From NCBI RefSeq assembly GCF_900176435.1, contig NZ_FWYE01000001.1, positions 1 to 64,000 of the forward strand: a stretch of DNA of 64,000 bases. Reading direction: 5' to 3'. Positions within the stretch are counted from its first letter, which is position 1; every line of letters starts with the position of its first letter. A program made the translations under genes and the position numbers. Of this stretch, positions 18,457 to 28,533 are shown one piece after another. Origin of the DNA: Picrophilus oshimae DSM 9789 (GTDB lineage: Archaea; Thermoplasmatota; Thermoplasmata; Thermoplasmatales; Thermoplasmataceae). A model generated the notes under the pieces. The model made no database searches, was not told where the DNA came from, and was given only the letters and a program-made list of their open reading frames with translations.

Positions 18457-19497
18457 TTAAAATATTGAATGCCTTATCCTGGTATATGGTGAGTTCCAGT
18501 TTATAACAAACCCTGAAGCAATGTTTTCAATTTCAATAACCTCATCTTCAGTTAATTTTATATCAAGGGCGGATACATCATCCTCAAGCTGCTCGATCTT
18601 TGTTGCACCTATTATTGGTACCAGCGATATGTTCTTCATCTCTGATTTTTTAATCATCCAGGCAAGGGCAAGCTGTGCAAGCTTAACGCCCTTTCCCACT
18701 GCATATTCATTCAGCTCTGATAATACCTTAATATTGTTTTTATCTGATAAATACCTCTGCCTCAATTCAGGTACAAATGAAGCCCTGGAATTTTCACCGC
18801 CTTCTTTTAAATATTTATCTGTTAATATGCCCTGGGCAATTGGTATGTATGCCATTATGCCCATACCGTAGTTTCTTGATATATCAAATTTTTCAGATTC
18901 TATGTCGCGTTCTATTAAATTGTAAGGCTCCTGCATTGATAGCAGCTTCATGTTTAATGATTTGAACATCCGGGCAATATCCTCAATATCATTAAAATGG
19001 AAATAGCTTTCCCCGAAGTAAAGGGCCATGGAATCATCATTTATAATCTTAAATGCCGATATTGTTTCCTCTACTGGCGTCTCAGGATCCGGCCTGTGCA
19101 TGTGCAGTATATCTATATAATCAGTCTTCAACCTCTTTAATGATTCATGTATCTGCCATAATAGATACTTCTTTGATAATCCTGATGCATTCTGGAAACT
19201 ACCCATTTTGCCCATAAATTTTGTTGATATTACAAGGCTCTCACGTTCATAACCGGAAAGTGCATCACCAAGTATATCCTCAGACAGGCCTGCATTCTCA
19301 GGGTATATTGATCCATTGTAAACGTTTGCCGTATCAAAGAAGTTTATGCCAAGATCGTATGCCCTCTTTATTATTTTTATTGATAAGTCCCTGTCAACGT
19401 TGTACTTAAAATTCTCATTTTTTACCGGAAGATGCCAGGTGCCAAGGCATAGCCTTGAAACCCTTAAACCGCTGTCACCAAATCTTATGTAATCCAT
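18457..19497 (-). CDS. Aldo/keto reductase family oxidoreductase
   Basis: 346 residues from the ATG at 19495-19497 (MDYIRFGDSGLRVSRLCLGTW). The open frame extends 43 codons further, but that part has no family similarity. Asp, Tyr, Lys and His of the catalytic tetrad are in FFDTANVYNGS, STKF and DILHMHRPD. It reduces carbonyl compounds with NAD(P)H. The Kv-beta/YhdN type length and the SLVPIIGATK NADP motif fit. Substrate unknown. Confidence 0.85.
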   Translation of the reverse strand: MDYIRFGDSGLRVSRLCLGTWHLPVKNENFKYNVDRDLSIKIIKRAYDLGINFFDTANVYNGSIYPENAGLSEDILGDALSGYERESLVISTKFMGKMGSFQNASGLSKKYLLWQIHESLKRLKTDYIDILHMHRPDPETPVEETISAFKIINDDSMALYFGESYFHFNDIEDIARMFKSLNMKLLSMQEPYNLIERDIESEKFDISRNYGMGIMAYIPIAQGILTDKYLKEGGENSRASFVPELRQRYLSDKNNIKVLSELNEYAVGKGVKLAQLALAWMIKKSEMKNISLVPIIGATKIEQLEDDVSALDIKLTEDEVIEIENIASGFVINWNSPYTRIRHSIF

Positions 19498-19580
19498 AAC
19501 GTATATTAAATATATTGAATAAATAATTTTTTTAATGGTGAAAAAGCCAAAGATTATAATATTATTATAAATACACCATC

Positions 19581-19943
19581 GTGGCAGACGCCAGGTTAAG
19601 ATACGGTATTGCAATACTTGGTTCATTGATAATCATTATATCGGCTTTGATAACACTTCTTGGCATATTCATTGCCGGATTCGCAGGCTTTGCCCAGTTA
19701 ATAACGTTTAATCCTGCAGGTTTTCCACTGATAGGTGCAGGTATAATCTCCGCGATAATACCGGTAATATGGATAGTTCTTGCATACATAATTTATAGAA
19801 TAGCAAGCACCGGTGGTTCACATGGCAGGGCTGCAAATGGCTTTGCAATTATAGTCCTTGCGGTCCTTGTATTTGTTCTGGGCGGGGGCTTTGTAATAGG
19901 GCCGCTGCTATGCGGTATTGCCGGCATACTTCTTATAATCTAG
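19581..19943 (+). CDS. Small membrane protein, three transmembrane helices
   Basis: 120 residues from a GTG at 19581, preceded by AT-rich promoter sequence. Hydrophobic spans at about 8-37, 50-72 and 88-120. The N-terminus MADARLRYG is short and positively charged. I do not recognise a family. Divergent from the aldo/keto reductase. Confidence 0.55.
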   Translation: MADARLRYGIAILGSLIIIISALITLLGIFIAGFAGFAQLITFNPAGFPLIGAGIISAIIPVIWIVLAYIIYRIASTGGSHGRAANGFAIIVLAVLVFVLGGGFVIGPLLCGIAGILLII

Positions 19944-19976
19944 AAAACTTTATTATTATAATAAAAATATAAAATC

Positions 19977-20354
19977 ATGCGCAGTGGAGCAATTGAAGAT
20001 GTTAAGGCTGACGATGTTAAATTCGGCACATCGCATGATGTAAAGATAAGATGGCTTGTGACAAAAGATGATGTAAAAGATTATGCAGTAAGAAAATTTA
20101 CTGTGAAACCAAATGGTCTGATATCGCATCATTATCATAAATACGTTGAAACACTTATAATATTAAATGGAACCTGCAGAATATGTGTTGAAAATAAAAA
20201 GATGGATCTAAAACGTGGAGATTACATCTTTGTAGATACCATGGAAAAACATGAGATAATGAATCCTGGCGATACTGATCTGGAGTTCATATGCGTTATA
20301 AATTATCCAGAGGACATGAGCATAAAAACCATTGATAAATCATGCTTTGATTAA
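19977..20354 (+). CDS. Cupin-domain protein
   Basis: 125 residues. The two cupin motifs are visible: SHHYHKYVETLIILNG (metal-binding His-x-His and Glu) and GDYIFVDTMEKHEIMNPG with the later His. It probably binds a metal and either catalyses a reaction or acts as a sensor; the reaction is unknown. A gap of 52 bases separates it from the molybdopterin oxidoreductase on the same strand. Confidence 0.78.
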   Translation: MRSGAIEDVKADDVKFGTSHDVKIRWLVTKDDVKDYAVRKFTVKPNGLISHHYHKYVETLIILNGTCRICVENKKMDLKRGDYIFVDTMEKHEIMNPGDTDLEFICVINYPEDMSIKTIDKSCFD

Positions 20355-20406
20355 TATTAAAACAATTTTTGATAAACATTTAATTCTGTGTTTTTAATAT
20401 TTTAAT

Positions 20407-21015
20407 ATGGAGAAGATTGAGATAAAAAACCCGGGCCAGGTCTATGCAAGGAATTTTATTATATACGAGGCACTCGGGGAGCCTGTAATAAAAAAGGATG
20501 ATTGGGATTTAAAAGTTTACGGTCATGTTAAAAAAGAGATAATCTACAAATTTAATGATCTTGAAAGCATGCCGCAGGAAAATTACATTGCCGATTTTAA
20601 CTGCGTTACAAAGTGGAGTATAAGGGATGTTAAATGGCAGGGGCCATCATTAAAAAGGATAATAGAGGCATCCATGCCTGATGATGAATGCACATGGGTT
20701 ATGTTTGAATGCGCTGATGGATATGACACGCCGGTGCCACTGGAGGATGCACTTGATGAAAAATCGATAATAGCAATAAAAATGAACGACGAATATTTAA
20801 GTGTTGAGCAGGGATTCCCGGCAAGGCCGTTTATACCGTCATTATATGGCTGGAAGAGCGCAAAGTGGCTTACGGGCATAAGATTAATGCATGATTACGA
20901 GGATGGATACTGGGAAATGTACGGATACCATGAGCGCGGGAAGATAGAAAACGAGGAAAGGTTTAAGGGCTTTTCTTGGAAATTCTTTAAAAGATCCTCA
21001 AAATTAAAAAAATAA
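20407..21015 (+). CDS. Molybdopterin-dependent oxidoreductase, sulfite oxidase-like (YuiH/MsrP-type)
   Basis: 202 residues covering the core molybdopterin-binding domain of the sulfite oxidase fold. The Mo-ligand Cys is in ADFNCVTKWS (residue about 65), followed by KWQGPSLKRII and the typical GFPARPFIPSLYGWKSAKW block. No twin-arginine signal is visible, so it is probably cytoplasmic. It could act on sulfite or on methionine sulfoxide. The next gene, 23 bases downstream, is an anion-channel-like membrane protein. Confidence 0.82.
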   Translation: MEKIEIKNPGQVYARNFIIYEALGEPVIKKDDWDLKVYGHVKKEIIYKFNDLESMPQENYIADFNCVTKWSIRDVKWQGPSLKRIIEASMPDDECTWVMFECADGYDTPVPLEDALDEKSIIAIKMNDEYLSVEQGFPARPFIPSLYGWKSAKWLTGIRLMHDYEDGYWEMYGYHERGKIENEERFKGFSWKFFKRSSKLKK

Positions 21016-21038
21016 ATAATAATTTTTAATAACGATCC

Positions 21039-22073
21039 ATGAAATATAGGGGAGCCGGCCCTGAATGGTTTGGGCCTGTCGTTGGAACTCTGTCGGTTTC
21101 GCTTACATTATATTTGATCTCGCTTGTCTATAATAATAGCATAATATTTAGAATAGGCAGCTACGTTTATTACCTGGATTTATTCATATTCTTCTTTGTT
21201 TTAGTATCTTTATTTTATTATTACATATCTGGAAACGGAAATATAATAGATGATTCGTTTAATATACAGAAGTTTCCATTCTTTGGTTTTATAGGCATAC
21301 TTTACTTTGCACTGGCGTTCTTTTTCTATGCATACATTGGAATTAATAGAGACATAGCATTTATAATGCTATACCTTTATTACTTTTTTTATGCATATAT
21401 GGTAATACTCAATTTGCTTTTATCATACAGGATTTATACTGGCGCAATAAAATATGAAAATATAGCATACACCAGTTTGATACCAATTATATCACTTGCC
21501 GGAAACATCATTTTAAGTTCTATTTTAATGCCGCCAACACTTGATTATTTTATAAATTACAGGGATATATTAATTTCAATGTACATGTTAATAATGGCCG
21601 GAACCGGCATAGCCGTGCTTCAATTTATCTTTATAGGGAACATATCAATAATGGCACACATGAACAATGGCAGGCAGAAGGCCCCGGCAACAATGATACC
21701 GCTGGGTGCATCCAGCATGATTGCGATAAATTTATTATTTATGCCGATCTTTAATAAGCTGAAAATATTCTATGTTCCAGAGTACCTTGCTGTTGATGTT
21801 TCAACAATGCTCTGGGGCTTTGAGGTTCTTTCGTTTTTAACCGGTCTGGTCATGGCCATTTTCCATTTCAGGAACAAACCATCAGTTGCGACCTGGGCCT
21901 ATGTCTTTCCAAGCGGCATATCAACATTTGCAAACTATTTACTTTACATTGAAACTGGACTTCAGTTATTCAAGTATTCAATATTAATAATAAGCATCGG
22001 TGTTTACGGGCTTTACATATATTCATTAAAAAACACATTTATTATAATAAAAAATGCTTTAAAAAATTCATGA
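21039..22073 (+). CDS. Polytopic membrane protein, TDT/SLAC1-like anion channel or exporter
   Basis: 344 residues with about 10 hydrophobic helices. Blocks GPEWFGPVVGTLSVS at the start, ATMIPLGASSMIAINLLFM in the middle and ATWAYVFPSGISTFANYL near the end resemble the TehA/SLAC1/Mae1 (TDT) family, whose members move organic acids, nitrate or, in SSU1, sulfite. That family includes sulfite exporters and the neighbour upstream is sulfite oxidase-like, which suggests a sulfur oxyanion role (inference). The 3' end overlaps the convergent radical SAM gene by 6 bases. Confidence 0.6.
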   Translation: MKYRGAGPEWFGPVVGTLSVSLTLYLISLVYNNSIIFRIGSYVYYLDLFIFFFVLVSLFYYYISGNGNIIDDSFNIQKFPFFGFIGILYFALAFFFYAYIGINRDIAFIMLYLYYFFYAYMVILNLLLSYRIYTGAIKYENIAYTSLIPIISLAGNIILSSILMPPTLDYFINYRDILISMYMLIMAGTGIAVLQFIFIGNISIMAHMNNGRQKAPATMIPLGASSMIAINLLFMPIFNKLKIFYVPEYLAVDVSTMLWGFEVLSFLTGLVMAIFHFRNKPSVATWAYVFPSGISTFANYLLYIETGLQLFKYSILIISIGVYGLYIYSLKNTFIIIKNALKNS

Positions 22074-23675
22074 ACTTATCTTTTTTGGATTCCTGCTGGC
22101 CGATGTTGATACGGTTGCCCTGGTAAGCCAGTACATGGATTTTATAAAACCGGTAACAGTGTTAAGGTTTATGTTTGCAAAGTCCTCGGCCTTGTGTCCG
22201 TGTGTTTCGGCAAGCTCCCTGAAGACGTCCTCTATGTGCGAGAATATGCTGCTTGTCATCATGTTTACTATGCCGCTTAGCACAGGATTCATCTTTTTGC
22301 TCATGTGCGGCATCATGATTCTTGTTATGTAAAGGTCGTATTTCCATGATATGTATAAAAGATCCCAGTACTTTGATGGTAATTTATCCATGTATGGAAA
22401 TGGATTGTCCTTTATATGCGATGATGTCATTGGTATAACCGGCAATGGAAAGACCCATGCCTTGAATTTATTATCTATTATTGATAAGGCTATATCTATA
22501 CTCTGGTCAAGGTCATCATCTGTTTCCTCGGGATATCCTATGGTCATTGTATAGCATGGGAATATTGCAGCATCGTTCATTATCGGTGTTGCATTTGTTA
22601 TAACATATTTCCAGTCCTCCGGTTTCCACGGGAATGGCTTTGCATTCATGTAATGCCTCATGATTTTTACGCTGCCGGTTTCAAGACCAACCACGGGCGC
22701 CTCCGCCATGTATTCCTTTAAACCTGCTATTTCTGATATTTCATTAACGACCTTTGGAGCACTTAAAACCCCGGGTGCAGATATGTGCGGAAATGTTATG
22801 TACCTTGCACCAAGGTTTTTCACCATTGTGAAAAGCTTTACAAGCGCCTCCTCGTTTGCCTGCAGCTTTTTCTGGCCATAAAGAAGTATATCGTCTGATA
22901 CAAGCTCTATATCCCTGTAGCCTGTTGAAAGGTTTAATTTTACCTCCTTTTCTATGTCCTCGTATGGTATGCTCCTAAATGTCTCAGGTGTTATTGAACA
23001 GAACTGGCATCCCCTGGGACAGCCCCTTGTAACCTGAACCTCGCCGAATCTTGCGGGCTTTATTATTGTCGGTATTTCATTTACCTTTGGCATCCTTCCG
23101 GTTATGCTTCCTGGCAATTCCTCGCCATTAAGTGCCTTTTTAACAATTAATGGAAAATCAAGCTCGGCCTCACCATTGAATACTGTATCAACCCAGTCTG
23201 GTTTTTTAAGACCTATCTGCCATGCAGCCGGCCCGCCTATTATGACCTTAAAATGATATTTTGATTTCAATCTGGACACAGTTTCAGAAAGCTCATCGAA
23301 GAATTTAGCCGTCCAGCTCTCACCACCGCCGAAGAGCATCGTTAATTTAAATGTTACCGGGCTTAGTCCGTAAGGGTCATGAACGTTTATTCCAAGAACC
23401 TTTGTATTTTCATTTACATATTTTTCAAGCAGCTGCGGTGGTATTATTGATACATCGGTTATTCCATTTGCGTGCAATGCCGCCTCGACCTTTCTGAGTG
23501 CGTATGGAACGTATTCAGGCTCGCCGTTTTTCATCCTTACCTCTGGTGCGAATATGTAATTCATCAGCGGTCTTGGAACCACCCTGTAAGGCAGGCAGGC
23601 AACATATCCCAATGTGGACATCCCACCAAAATTTGTAAATGTTCCACGATCCGATGTGAGAATTACGGAATTCAT
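22068..23675 (-). CDS. B12-binding-domain radical SAM protein (candidate Grs-type lipid-cyclisation enzyme)
   Basis: 535 residues. The N-terminal half (about 1-205) looks like a cobalamin-binding domain, with GINVHDPYGLSP and VIIGGPAAWQIG. The radical SAM motif CPRGCQFCS follows at about residue 219-227, then a TIM-barrel-like domain (EAPVVGLETGS, TIGYPEETDDDL) and an 80-residue C-terminal helical part. B12 radical SAM enzymes of this layout methylate or join unactivated carbons. Given that Thermoplasmatales make cyclised tetraether lipids, a GDGT ring synthase (Grs) or related role is possible, but this is inference. Confidence 0.7.
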   Translation of the reverse strand: MNSVILTSDRGTFTNFGGMSTLGYVACLPYRVVPRPLMNYIFAPEVRMKNGEPEYVPYALRKVEAALHANGITDVSIIPPQLLEKYVNENTKVLGINVHDPYGLSPVTFKLTMLFGGGESWTAKFFDELSETVSRLKSKYHFKVIIGGPAAWQIGLKKPDWVDTVFNGEAELDFPLIVKKALNGEELPGSITGRMPKVNEIPTIIKPARFGEVQVTRGCPRGCQFCSITPETFRSIPYEDIEKEVKLNLSTGYRDIELVSDDILLYGQKKLQANEEALVKLFTMVKNLGARYITFPHISAPGVLSAPKVVNEISEIAGLKEYMAEAPVVGLETGSVKIMRHYMNAKPFPWKPEDWKYVITNATPIMNDAAIFPCYTMTIGYPEETDDDLDQSIDIALSIIDNKFKAWVFPLPVIPMTSSHIKDNPFPYMDKLPSKYWDLLYISWKYDLYITRIMMPHMSKKMNPVLSGIVNMMTSSIFSHIEDVFRELAETHGHKAEDFANINLNTVTGFIKSMYWLTRATVSTSASRNPKKISS

Positions 23676-23840
23676 AATAATAATATATTTTCGAAATATT
23701 TAAGGTTTAATTAGCAATCAAATCAAATATTTGATAAAACTTACATTATTGAACTTATTTAAAAAGAAAGCAAAAAATACAGATAATAAACTGATAAATG
23801 TTAAGTTAGTATTTATTTAAAATATCAAAATGTTTATTAA

Positions 23841-26342
23841 TTAATTTTTTTCTGCTATATATTTCAAAATATTACCGCTTTTAATGTACTTTACCTCCTG
23901 CTCGGTATCAACACGGACCTTCCCGTTTAATGCCATTCCATTTATTTTTATTGTTATATCCATTCCTGGTTTTAGATCCTCAAGGCCATTTATTTCTATG
24001 ATTTCATCGCCCTTAAGCTCGGGCTTTTTATCTATTTGTATTGGAACAACGCCCATGTCAACGAGGTTGCTGCGGTGTATCCTTTCAAAGCTCTCTGCTA
24101 TAACGGCCTTTATATTCATTAATGCTGTAACCTTGGCCGCCCAGTCCCTGGAACTGCCAGAACCGTACTGTTTTCCTGCAAAGATTACAAGTGGTACATT
24201 TTCATCCCTGTATTTCATTGCGGCATCGTATATTGTCATCTTTTTGCCATCCGGATAATGTATTGTATAACCGTTCTCATCGCTCATTAAATTTCTGAGC
24301 TTTGGGTTTGAGAAACCACCACGGAGCATAACCTCATGATTTCCACGTCTGGCACCAAAGGTGTTCATTTCAGTTGCACCAAGGCTCATTAAATATTTTC
24401 CCGCAACGGATTCCTTTAATATTGGGCCTGCCGGTGATATATGATCCGTTGTTACCTTGTCGCCGAAGATTGCAAGAATTCTGCCATTTTTTATATCCTT
24501 TACGGGCTCAAGGTAGAGCCATGGGGGTATCTTTATATATGTGGATTTATCATCAAAATTGTATAAAACGTCATTTACTGAAGACAATGAGTTCCAGTTA
24601 CTATCCCCTGAGAAGACATCCTTATAGCGTTCTTTATAAAGCTTTGGATCGTTTGCCATGTTTATGTATTCCTTGATCTCATCCAGTGTTGGCCATATAT
24701 CCTTTAAATATACATTATTTCCATTTTTATCCTTTGCTATTGGCTCTTTATATGGATCGAAATTTAATCTTCCTGCAATTGCCATGGCCGCAACAAGTAT
24801 TGGAGATGCCAGGTAGGCGCCCGCTATGTATGGATTTATCCTGCCTTCAAAGTTCCTGTTTCCGCTTAACACCGCGAATGTCTTTACATTGTTCTTTTTT
24901 ATATCGTTCTCAACTGCAGGTATTAAGGGACCGGCGTTGCCTATGCATGTTGTGCAGCCATAGCCAACAACGTAGAAGTTTAATTTTTCAAGGTATTCAA
25001 GCAGGCCGGTATTTTTTAAATACTCTGTGACAACCTGTGATCCAGGGGCCAGGCTTGTCTTAACATAATCCAGCGGGAAAAGCCCGAGATTGTATGCCTT
25101 CTTTGCAAGTATGCCTGCGCCAAGCAAAACCGTTGGATTGGATGTGTTTGTGCAGCTTGTTATTGCAGAGATTACAACAGAACCATTTTTTACAACGTCG
25201 CCGTCATGCCCGCCCTCGATAATCTTTTCCACATTTTCCTTTAAATGATCCAGTGTAACAAGCTCATCAGGATTCTTTGGACCGGCCATGGATGGAACAA
25301 TGTCACCAAGGTCTATTTCAACAACATCGCTGTAATTTTTTGGGCCATCGTAGAATAGCCCCTGAAGTTTAAAGAATTCCTTAACAGTTTCACCGTCGCG
25401 GTTTGTATTATTTATATATTTTATGGTTTCGTCATCAACAGGGAAATAGCCTATTGTTGCACCGTATTCAGGTGCCATGTTTGATATCGTTGCACGATCC
25501 TGAACTGTTAATTTATTAATATCCCCGAAGAACTCAACGAATTTGCCAACAACGTTTCTTGCCCTTAACTTATTTGTTATGTAAAGAACAATGTCTGTTG
25601 TGGTTACACCCTCTTTAATATCTCCAATAATTTTTACACCGATTACCTCCGGAAGCACCATGTAATATGGCTCTCCAAGCATGGAGGCTTCTGCCTCAAG
25701 GCCGCCAACGCCCCAGCCAAGGACGCCTATGCCGCCTATCATTGTTGTATGCGAATCCGTTCCTATTAAACTTTCAGCTGTCATTACATTGTTCTCTGAA
25801 AATGCAACTCTTGAAAGATATTCAAGGTTTATCTGGTGTATTATTCCGTGACCTGGAGGTACAATGCTAAGGTTTTTAAATGATTCCATTGCCCATTTTA
25901 AAAATTTGTACCTTTCTATGTTCCTTGAGAACTCATCCTTCATGTTTATTACTATGGAATCGCCGTTTCCGAATGAATCAACTATTATTGAATGATCTAT
26001 AATTAAATCTGATTTTGTTACAGGATTTATTTTTTCTGGATCAAGTGATTTCTTCTTGTAATACTCCCTTAATGCTGCAAGATCAACAATTAATGGTATG
26101 CCGGTATAGTCCTGAAGGACAACTCTTGAGGGCTTAAACGCTATATCTGAACCATACCTTAATTTTAATATATTCTCTATTGTTTTATCGTTAATTTCTG
26201 AATTATCGTAGTTTTTTAGCACGTTTTCTAATAATATTTTTATTGAGTATGGAAGATTATTAACCTCAGGACCAAGCTGGCTTAATGGATAGTATATGTA
26301 TTCATTTCTATTTATTGTTACCTTCTCTCTTCTGATTTCCAT
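23841..26342 (-). CDS. acnA: Aconitate hydratase
   Basis: 833 residues from the ATG at 26340-26342 (the frame also opens from a TTG at 26346). It has the AcnA/IRP1 layout: the 4Fe-4S ligands are in SCTNTSNP and GYGCTTCIGNAGPL, and the C-terminal swivel domain has FAGKQYGSGSSRDWAAK. It interconverts citrate and isocitrate in the citric acid cycle. Length is a little short for bacterial AcnA (about 890). A 165-base gap upstream separates it from the divergent zinc-ribbon gene. Confidence 0.9.
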   Translation of the reverse strand: MEIRREKVTINRNEYIYYPLSQLGPEVNNLPYSIKILLENVLKNYDNSEINDKTIENILKLRYGSDIAFKPSRVVLQDYTGIPLIVDLAALREYYKKKSLDPEKINPVTKSDLIIDHSIIVDSFGNGDSIVINMKDEFSRNIERYKFLKWAMESFKNLSIVPPGHGIIHQINLEYLSRVAFSENNVMTAESLIGTDSHTTMIGGIGVLGWGVGGLEAEASMLGEPYYMVLPEVIGVKIIGDIKEGVTTTDIVLYITNKLRARNVVGKFVEFFGDINKLTVQDRATISNMAPEYGATIGYFPVDDETIKYINNTNRDGETVKEFFKLQGLFYDGPKNYSDVVEIDLGDIVPSMAGPKNPDELVTLDHLKENVEKIIEGGHDGDVVKNGSVVISAITSCTNTSNPTVLLGAGILAKKAYNLGLFPLDYVKTSLAPGSQVVTEYLKNTGLLEYLEKLNFYVVGYGCTTCIGNAGPLIPAVENDIKKNNVKTFAVLSGNRNFEGRINPYIAGAYLASPILVAAMAIAGRLNFDPYKEPIAKDKNGNNVYLKDIWPTLDEIKEYINMANDPKLYKERYKDVFSGDSNWNSLSSVNDVLYNFDDKSTYIKIPPWLYLEPVKDIKNGRILAIFGDKVTTDHISPAGPILKESVAGKYLMSLGATEMNTFGARRGNHEVMLRGGFSNPKLRNLMSDENGYTIHYPDGKKMTIYDAAMKYRDENVPLVIFAGKQYGSGSSRDWAAKVTALMNIKAVIAESFERIHRSNLVDMGVVPIQIDKKPELKGDEIIEINGLEDLKPGMDITIKINGMALNGKVRVDTEQEVKYIKSGNILKYIAEKN

Positions 26343-26432
26343 GAACAAGCATATAATAAATTAATTTTAACTTTGTTATCAGGTAAAATTTTTATTGGAA
26401 AATCATTATATGCATATTCGCAATCATAATAC

Positions 26433-26615
26433 ATGGATGTAAAGGTTTGCCCGCACTGCAATATTAACATGGAGTTAAAAAATGCGCCATTTATATATAA
26501 GGGAACATCTCTTGGGGATTATGAGGCCTATGTATGCCCAAATTGTGGCAGGGCGTTTTTCACAGAGGAATCTTATAAAACAATAACAAAATACATAGTT
26601 AAAAGAAAAAATTGA
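26433..26615 (+). CDS. Small zinc-ribbon protein (YgiT-like)
   Basis: 60 residues. Two Cys pairs, CPHC at 6-9 and CPNC at 35-38, form a zinc ribbon with an aromatic linker. This resembles the YgiT-type zinc finger domain of small proteins. No helix-turn-helix domain follows. It lies between acnA (divergent) and an APC permease (convergent, 3 bases away). Function unknown. Confidence 0.6.
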   Translation: MDVKVCPHCNINMELKNAPFIYKGTSLGDYEAYVCPNCGRAFFTEESYKTITKYIVKRKN

Positions 26616-26618
26616 TTT

Positions 26619-28244
26619 TTAAACGTCCTCAGGAGCATTTTTTATTAATGATTCCATATCGCCCTTAACGGACCTTGGAGCTGATGCCTGTGATACAAAC
26701 CAGAAAACAATGCCTACTATTATGACAGATACTATGTCATATGGATACTTTATTAAGTTTATACCGCCGGTTGAACTGCTGCCAAGGTATGATATTATAA
26801 TCATAACTATTATATAAACAGGGATCCACAGTGAATTTTTTATTGAAAGCTCCTGAAAATGCTTTTTATAGGCCTGGTAAATAAAGACAACGCTGCCGGC
26901 AAGGGTTGCACCCAATGCATAAAGCGTATCCGGATATGTTGCAAAGTAAATTAATATTGATGATGCTATAAATGCAACAAATGACCAGGCAGTGGCAAAT
27001 GGCACCTTAAATGGCCTTTCTATTTCCGGGTATAATTTCCTTATAACAGGTAAAGAGGCTGCAACTATTGCAAAGTTTACCACTGCCGCAACAACAACGA
27101 AGTCTGTTAATGTGTACCAGCTCGGAAATGGTATTAAAAACAGGTCCCCAATGACGGCAACAAGTATTATTGCATATAATGGAGTGCCCTTCTTTGTTGT
27201 GCTCCCAAAGAATGATGGTATTGCGCCCTCCCTTGAAAGGCCGAATATGATTCTTGAGCTTCCTGTAAGATAGACGCCAAATGTGCCCATTGGTGAAAAA
27301 ATAGCAAATATAAGTGCAAGTATTATCAATCCTGATAGAACCGGAACCGCATAACCATGTAAATATGCTATATTTGAATGTATTATTGTAACTATTGGTG
27401 ATCCAAGGCTGCCAACAACAGACCAGCTTCCAGGAGCCGTTTTAAGACCTGTCCAGTTGACAGAACCAACAACAATTATTGTCATTAATATATAGAATAT
27501 GCTCTGCACGGCCAGTGTTATGCCTATTGCCCTTGGAAGGTTCCTCTTTGGATTTTTTATCTCGCCTGCCATATCTGCCACCTGCCTGTAGCCGCCAAAT
27601 GAGAACAATATGCCTGTGGCAGGTATTGCTATTAATATTCCGGATGCGTTTGATGGCATGAATGATGGTGTTGTAAAATTTGATGGCCTAAAAACAAACA
27701 GTGGCACTATAACAATTATTGCAACAACAACCAGAATCTTGAACCACGTTAATACATTATTTACAATTCCGAATTTTCTTATGCCAAACAGATTTATGAA
27801 GACAAATAGTATTGTAAGCGCTATCGAAAGTGCAATGCCCTCTGGTGTAAGAAAACCGGTAACAGAGCTGTAAAGCCCCTTTATATAATATGATGCATAT
27901 TCTGAAACGGCAACGGCCTCTATGGGTGGAATTAAAACTGCCCAGAGAAAGAGGGACCAGCCGGACATAAAGCCGCCGTAACTGCCATATGAATAGTATG
28001 AGATCCTGGCGCTGATCCCTCCCCTGGGGGCCATCGCCGAAAACTCCGCATATGGTATTGTTACAATGACGATCATGATGGCCGCAATGATCCATGATAT
28101 TATTATTGCAGGACCTGCATACGTTGTTCCACCGGCAACTGCAAATAATATACCTGAACCTATGGCCCCACCGATGCCAAACATGGCGGCATCATGCAAA
28201 GAGAATCCCCTTTTTAGGCCTGATTTTTTTAAATTGTCCTCCAT
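26619..28244 (-). CDS. APC-superfamily amino acid permease
   Basis: 541 residues with about 13-14 hydrophobic helices. FSLHDAAMFGIGGAIGSGILFAV is the typical helix 1 of this family and FGGYRQVADMAGEIKNPKRNLPRA the conserved loop after helix 6. A cytoplasmic-membrane amino acid transporter; the substrate is not readable. It is longer than the permease at 12823 and not closely similar to it by eye. Confidence 0.82.
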   Translation of the reverse strand: MEDNLKKSGLKRGFSLHDAAMFGIGGAIGSGILFAVAGGTTYAGPAIIISWIIAAIMIVIVTIPYAEFSAMAPRGGISARISYYSYGSYGGFMSGWSLFLWAVLIPPIEAVAVSEYASYYIKGLYSSVTGFLTPEGIALSIALTILFVFINLFGIRKFGIVNNVLTWFKILVVVAIIVIVPLFVFRPSNFTTPSFMPSNASGILIAIPATGILFSFGGYRQVADMAGEIKNPKRNLPRAIGITLAVQSIFYILMTIIVVGSVNWTGLKTAPGSWSVVGSLGSPIVTIIHSNIAYLHGYAVPVLSGLIILALIFAIFSPMGTFGVYLTGSSRIIFGLSREGAIPSFFGSTTKKGTPLYAIILVAVIGDLFLIPFPSWYTLTDFVVVAAVVNFAIVAASLPVIRKLYPEIERPFKVPFATAWSFVAFIASSILIYFATYPDTLYALGATLAGSVVFIYQAYKKHFQELSIKNSLWIPVYIIVMIIISYLGSSSTGGINLIKYPYDIVSVIIVGIVFWFVSQASAPRSVKGDMESLIKNAPEDV

Positions 28245-28448
28245 AATCTTTTAAAATATTACATGTATAAAAATTTATTTATCAGTAATAATAGTATAGA
28301 ATAGGAAAATATATAATACTGCCTTATCAATGTTTTTATAAATGTTATAAATGATTTTTATTTGAAATTGACATGCAAAATATTAAAATTGATGTACAAT
28401 GCCTGTCAATGTTAAATGTTTATAAGAAAGTATTTAATACACTATTGA

Positions 28449-28533
28449 GCGGAGGTTACCGAGTCAGGTTAAAGGTGACAGACTCAAGATCTGTTCCCGA
28501 AGGGGTTCGCCGGTTCAAATCCGACCCTCCGCA
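28449..28533 (+). tRNA. tRNA-Leu (CAA)
   Basis: 85 bases. Acceptor GCGGAGG pairs with CCTCCGC, discriminator A. Anticodon stem ACAGA/TCTGT encloses the loop CTCAAGA, anticodon CAA (reads UUG). A class II long variable arm and a TTCAAAT T-loop are present. No CCA is encoded and no intron is visible. Confidence 0.95.

Noticed and set aside
19498-19626. 43-codon N-terminal extension of the aldo/keto reductase
   Set aside because: The family N-terminus begins at the ATG at 19495-19497; the extension has no similarity and runs through AT-rich promoter sequence.
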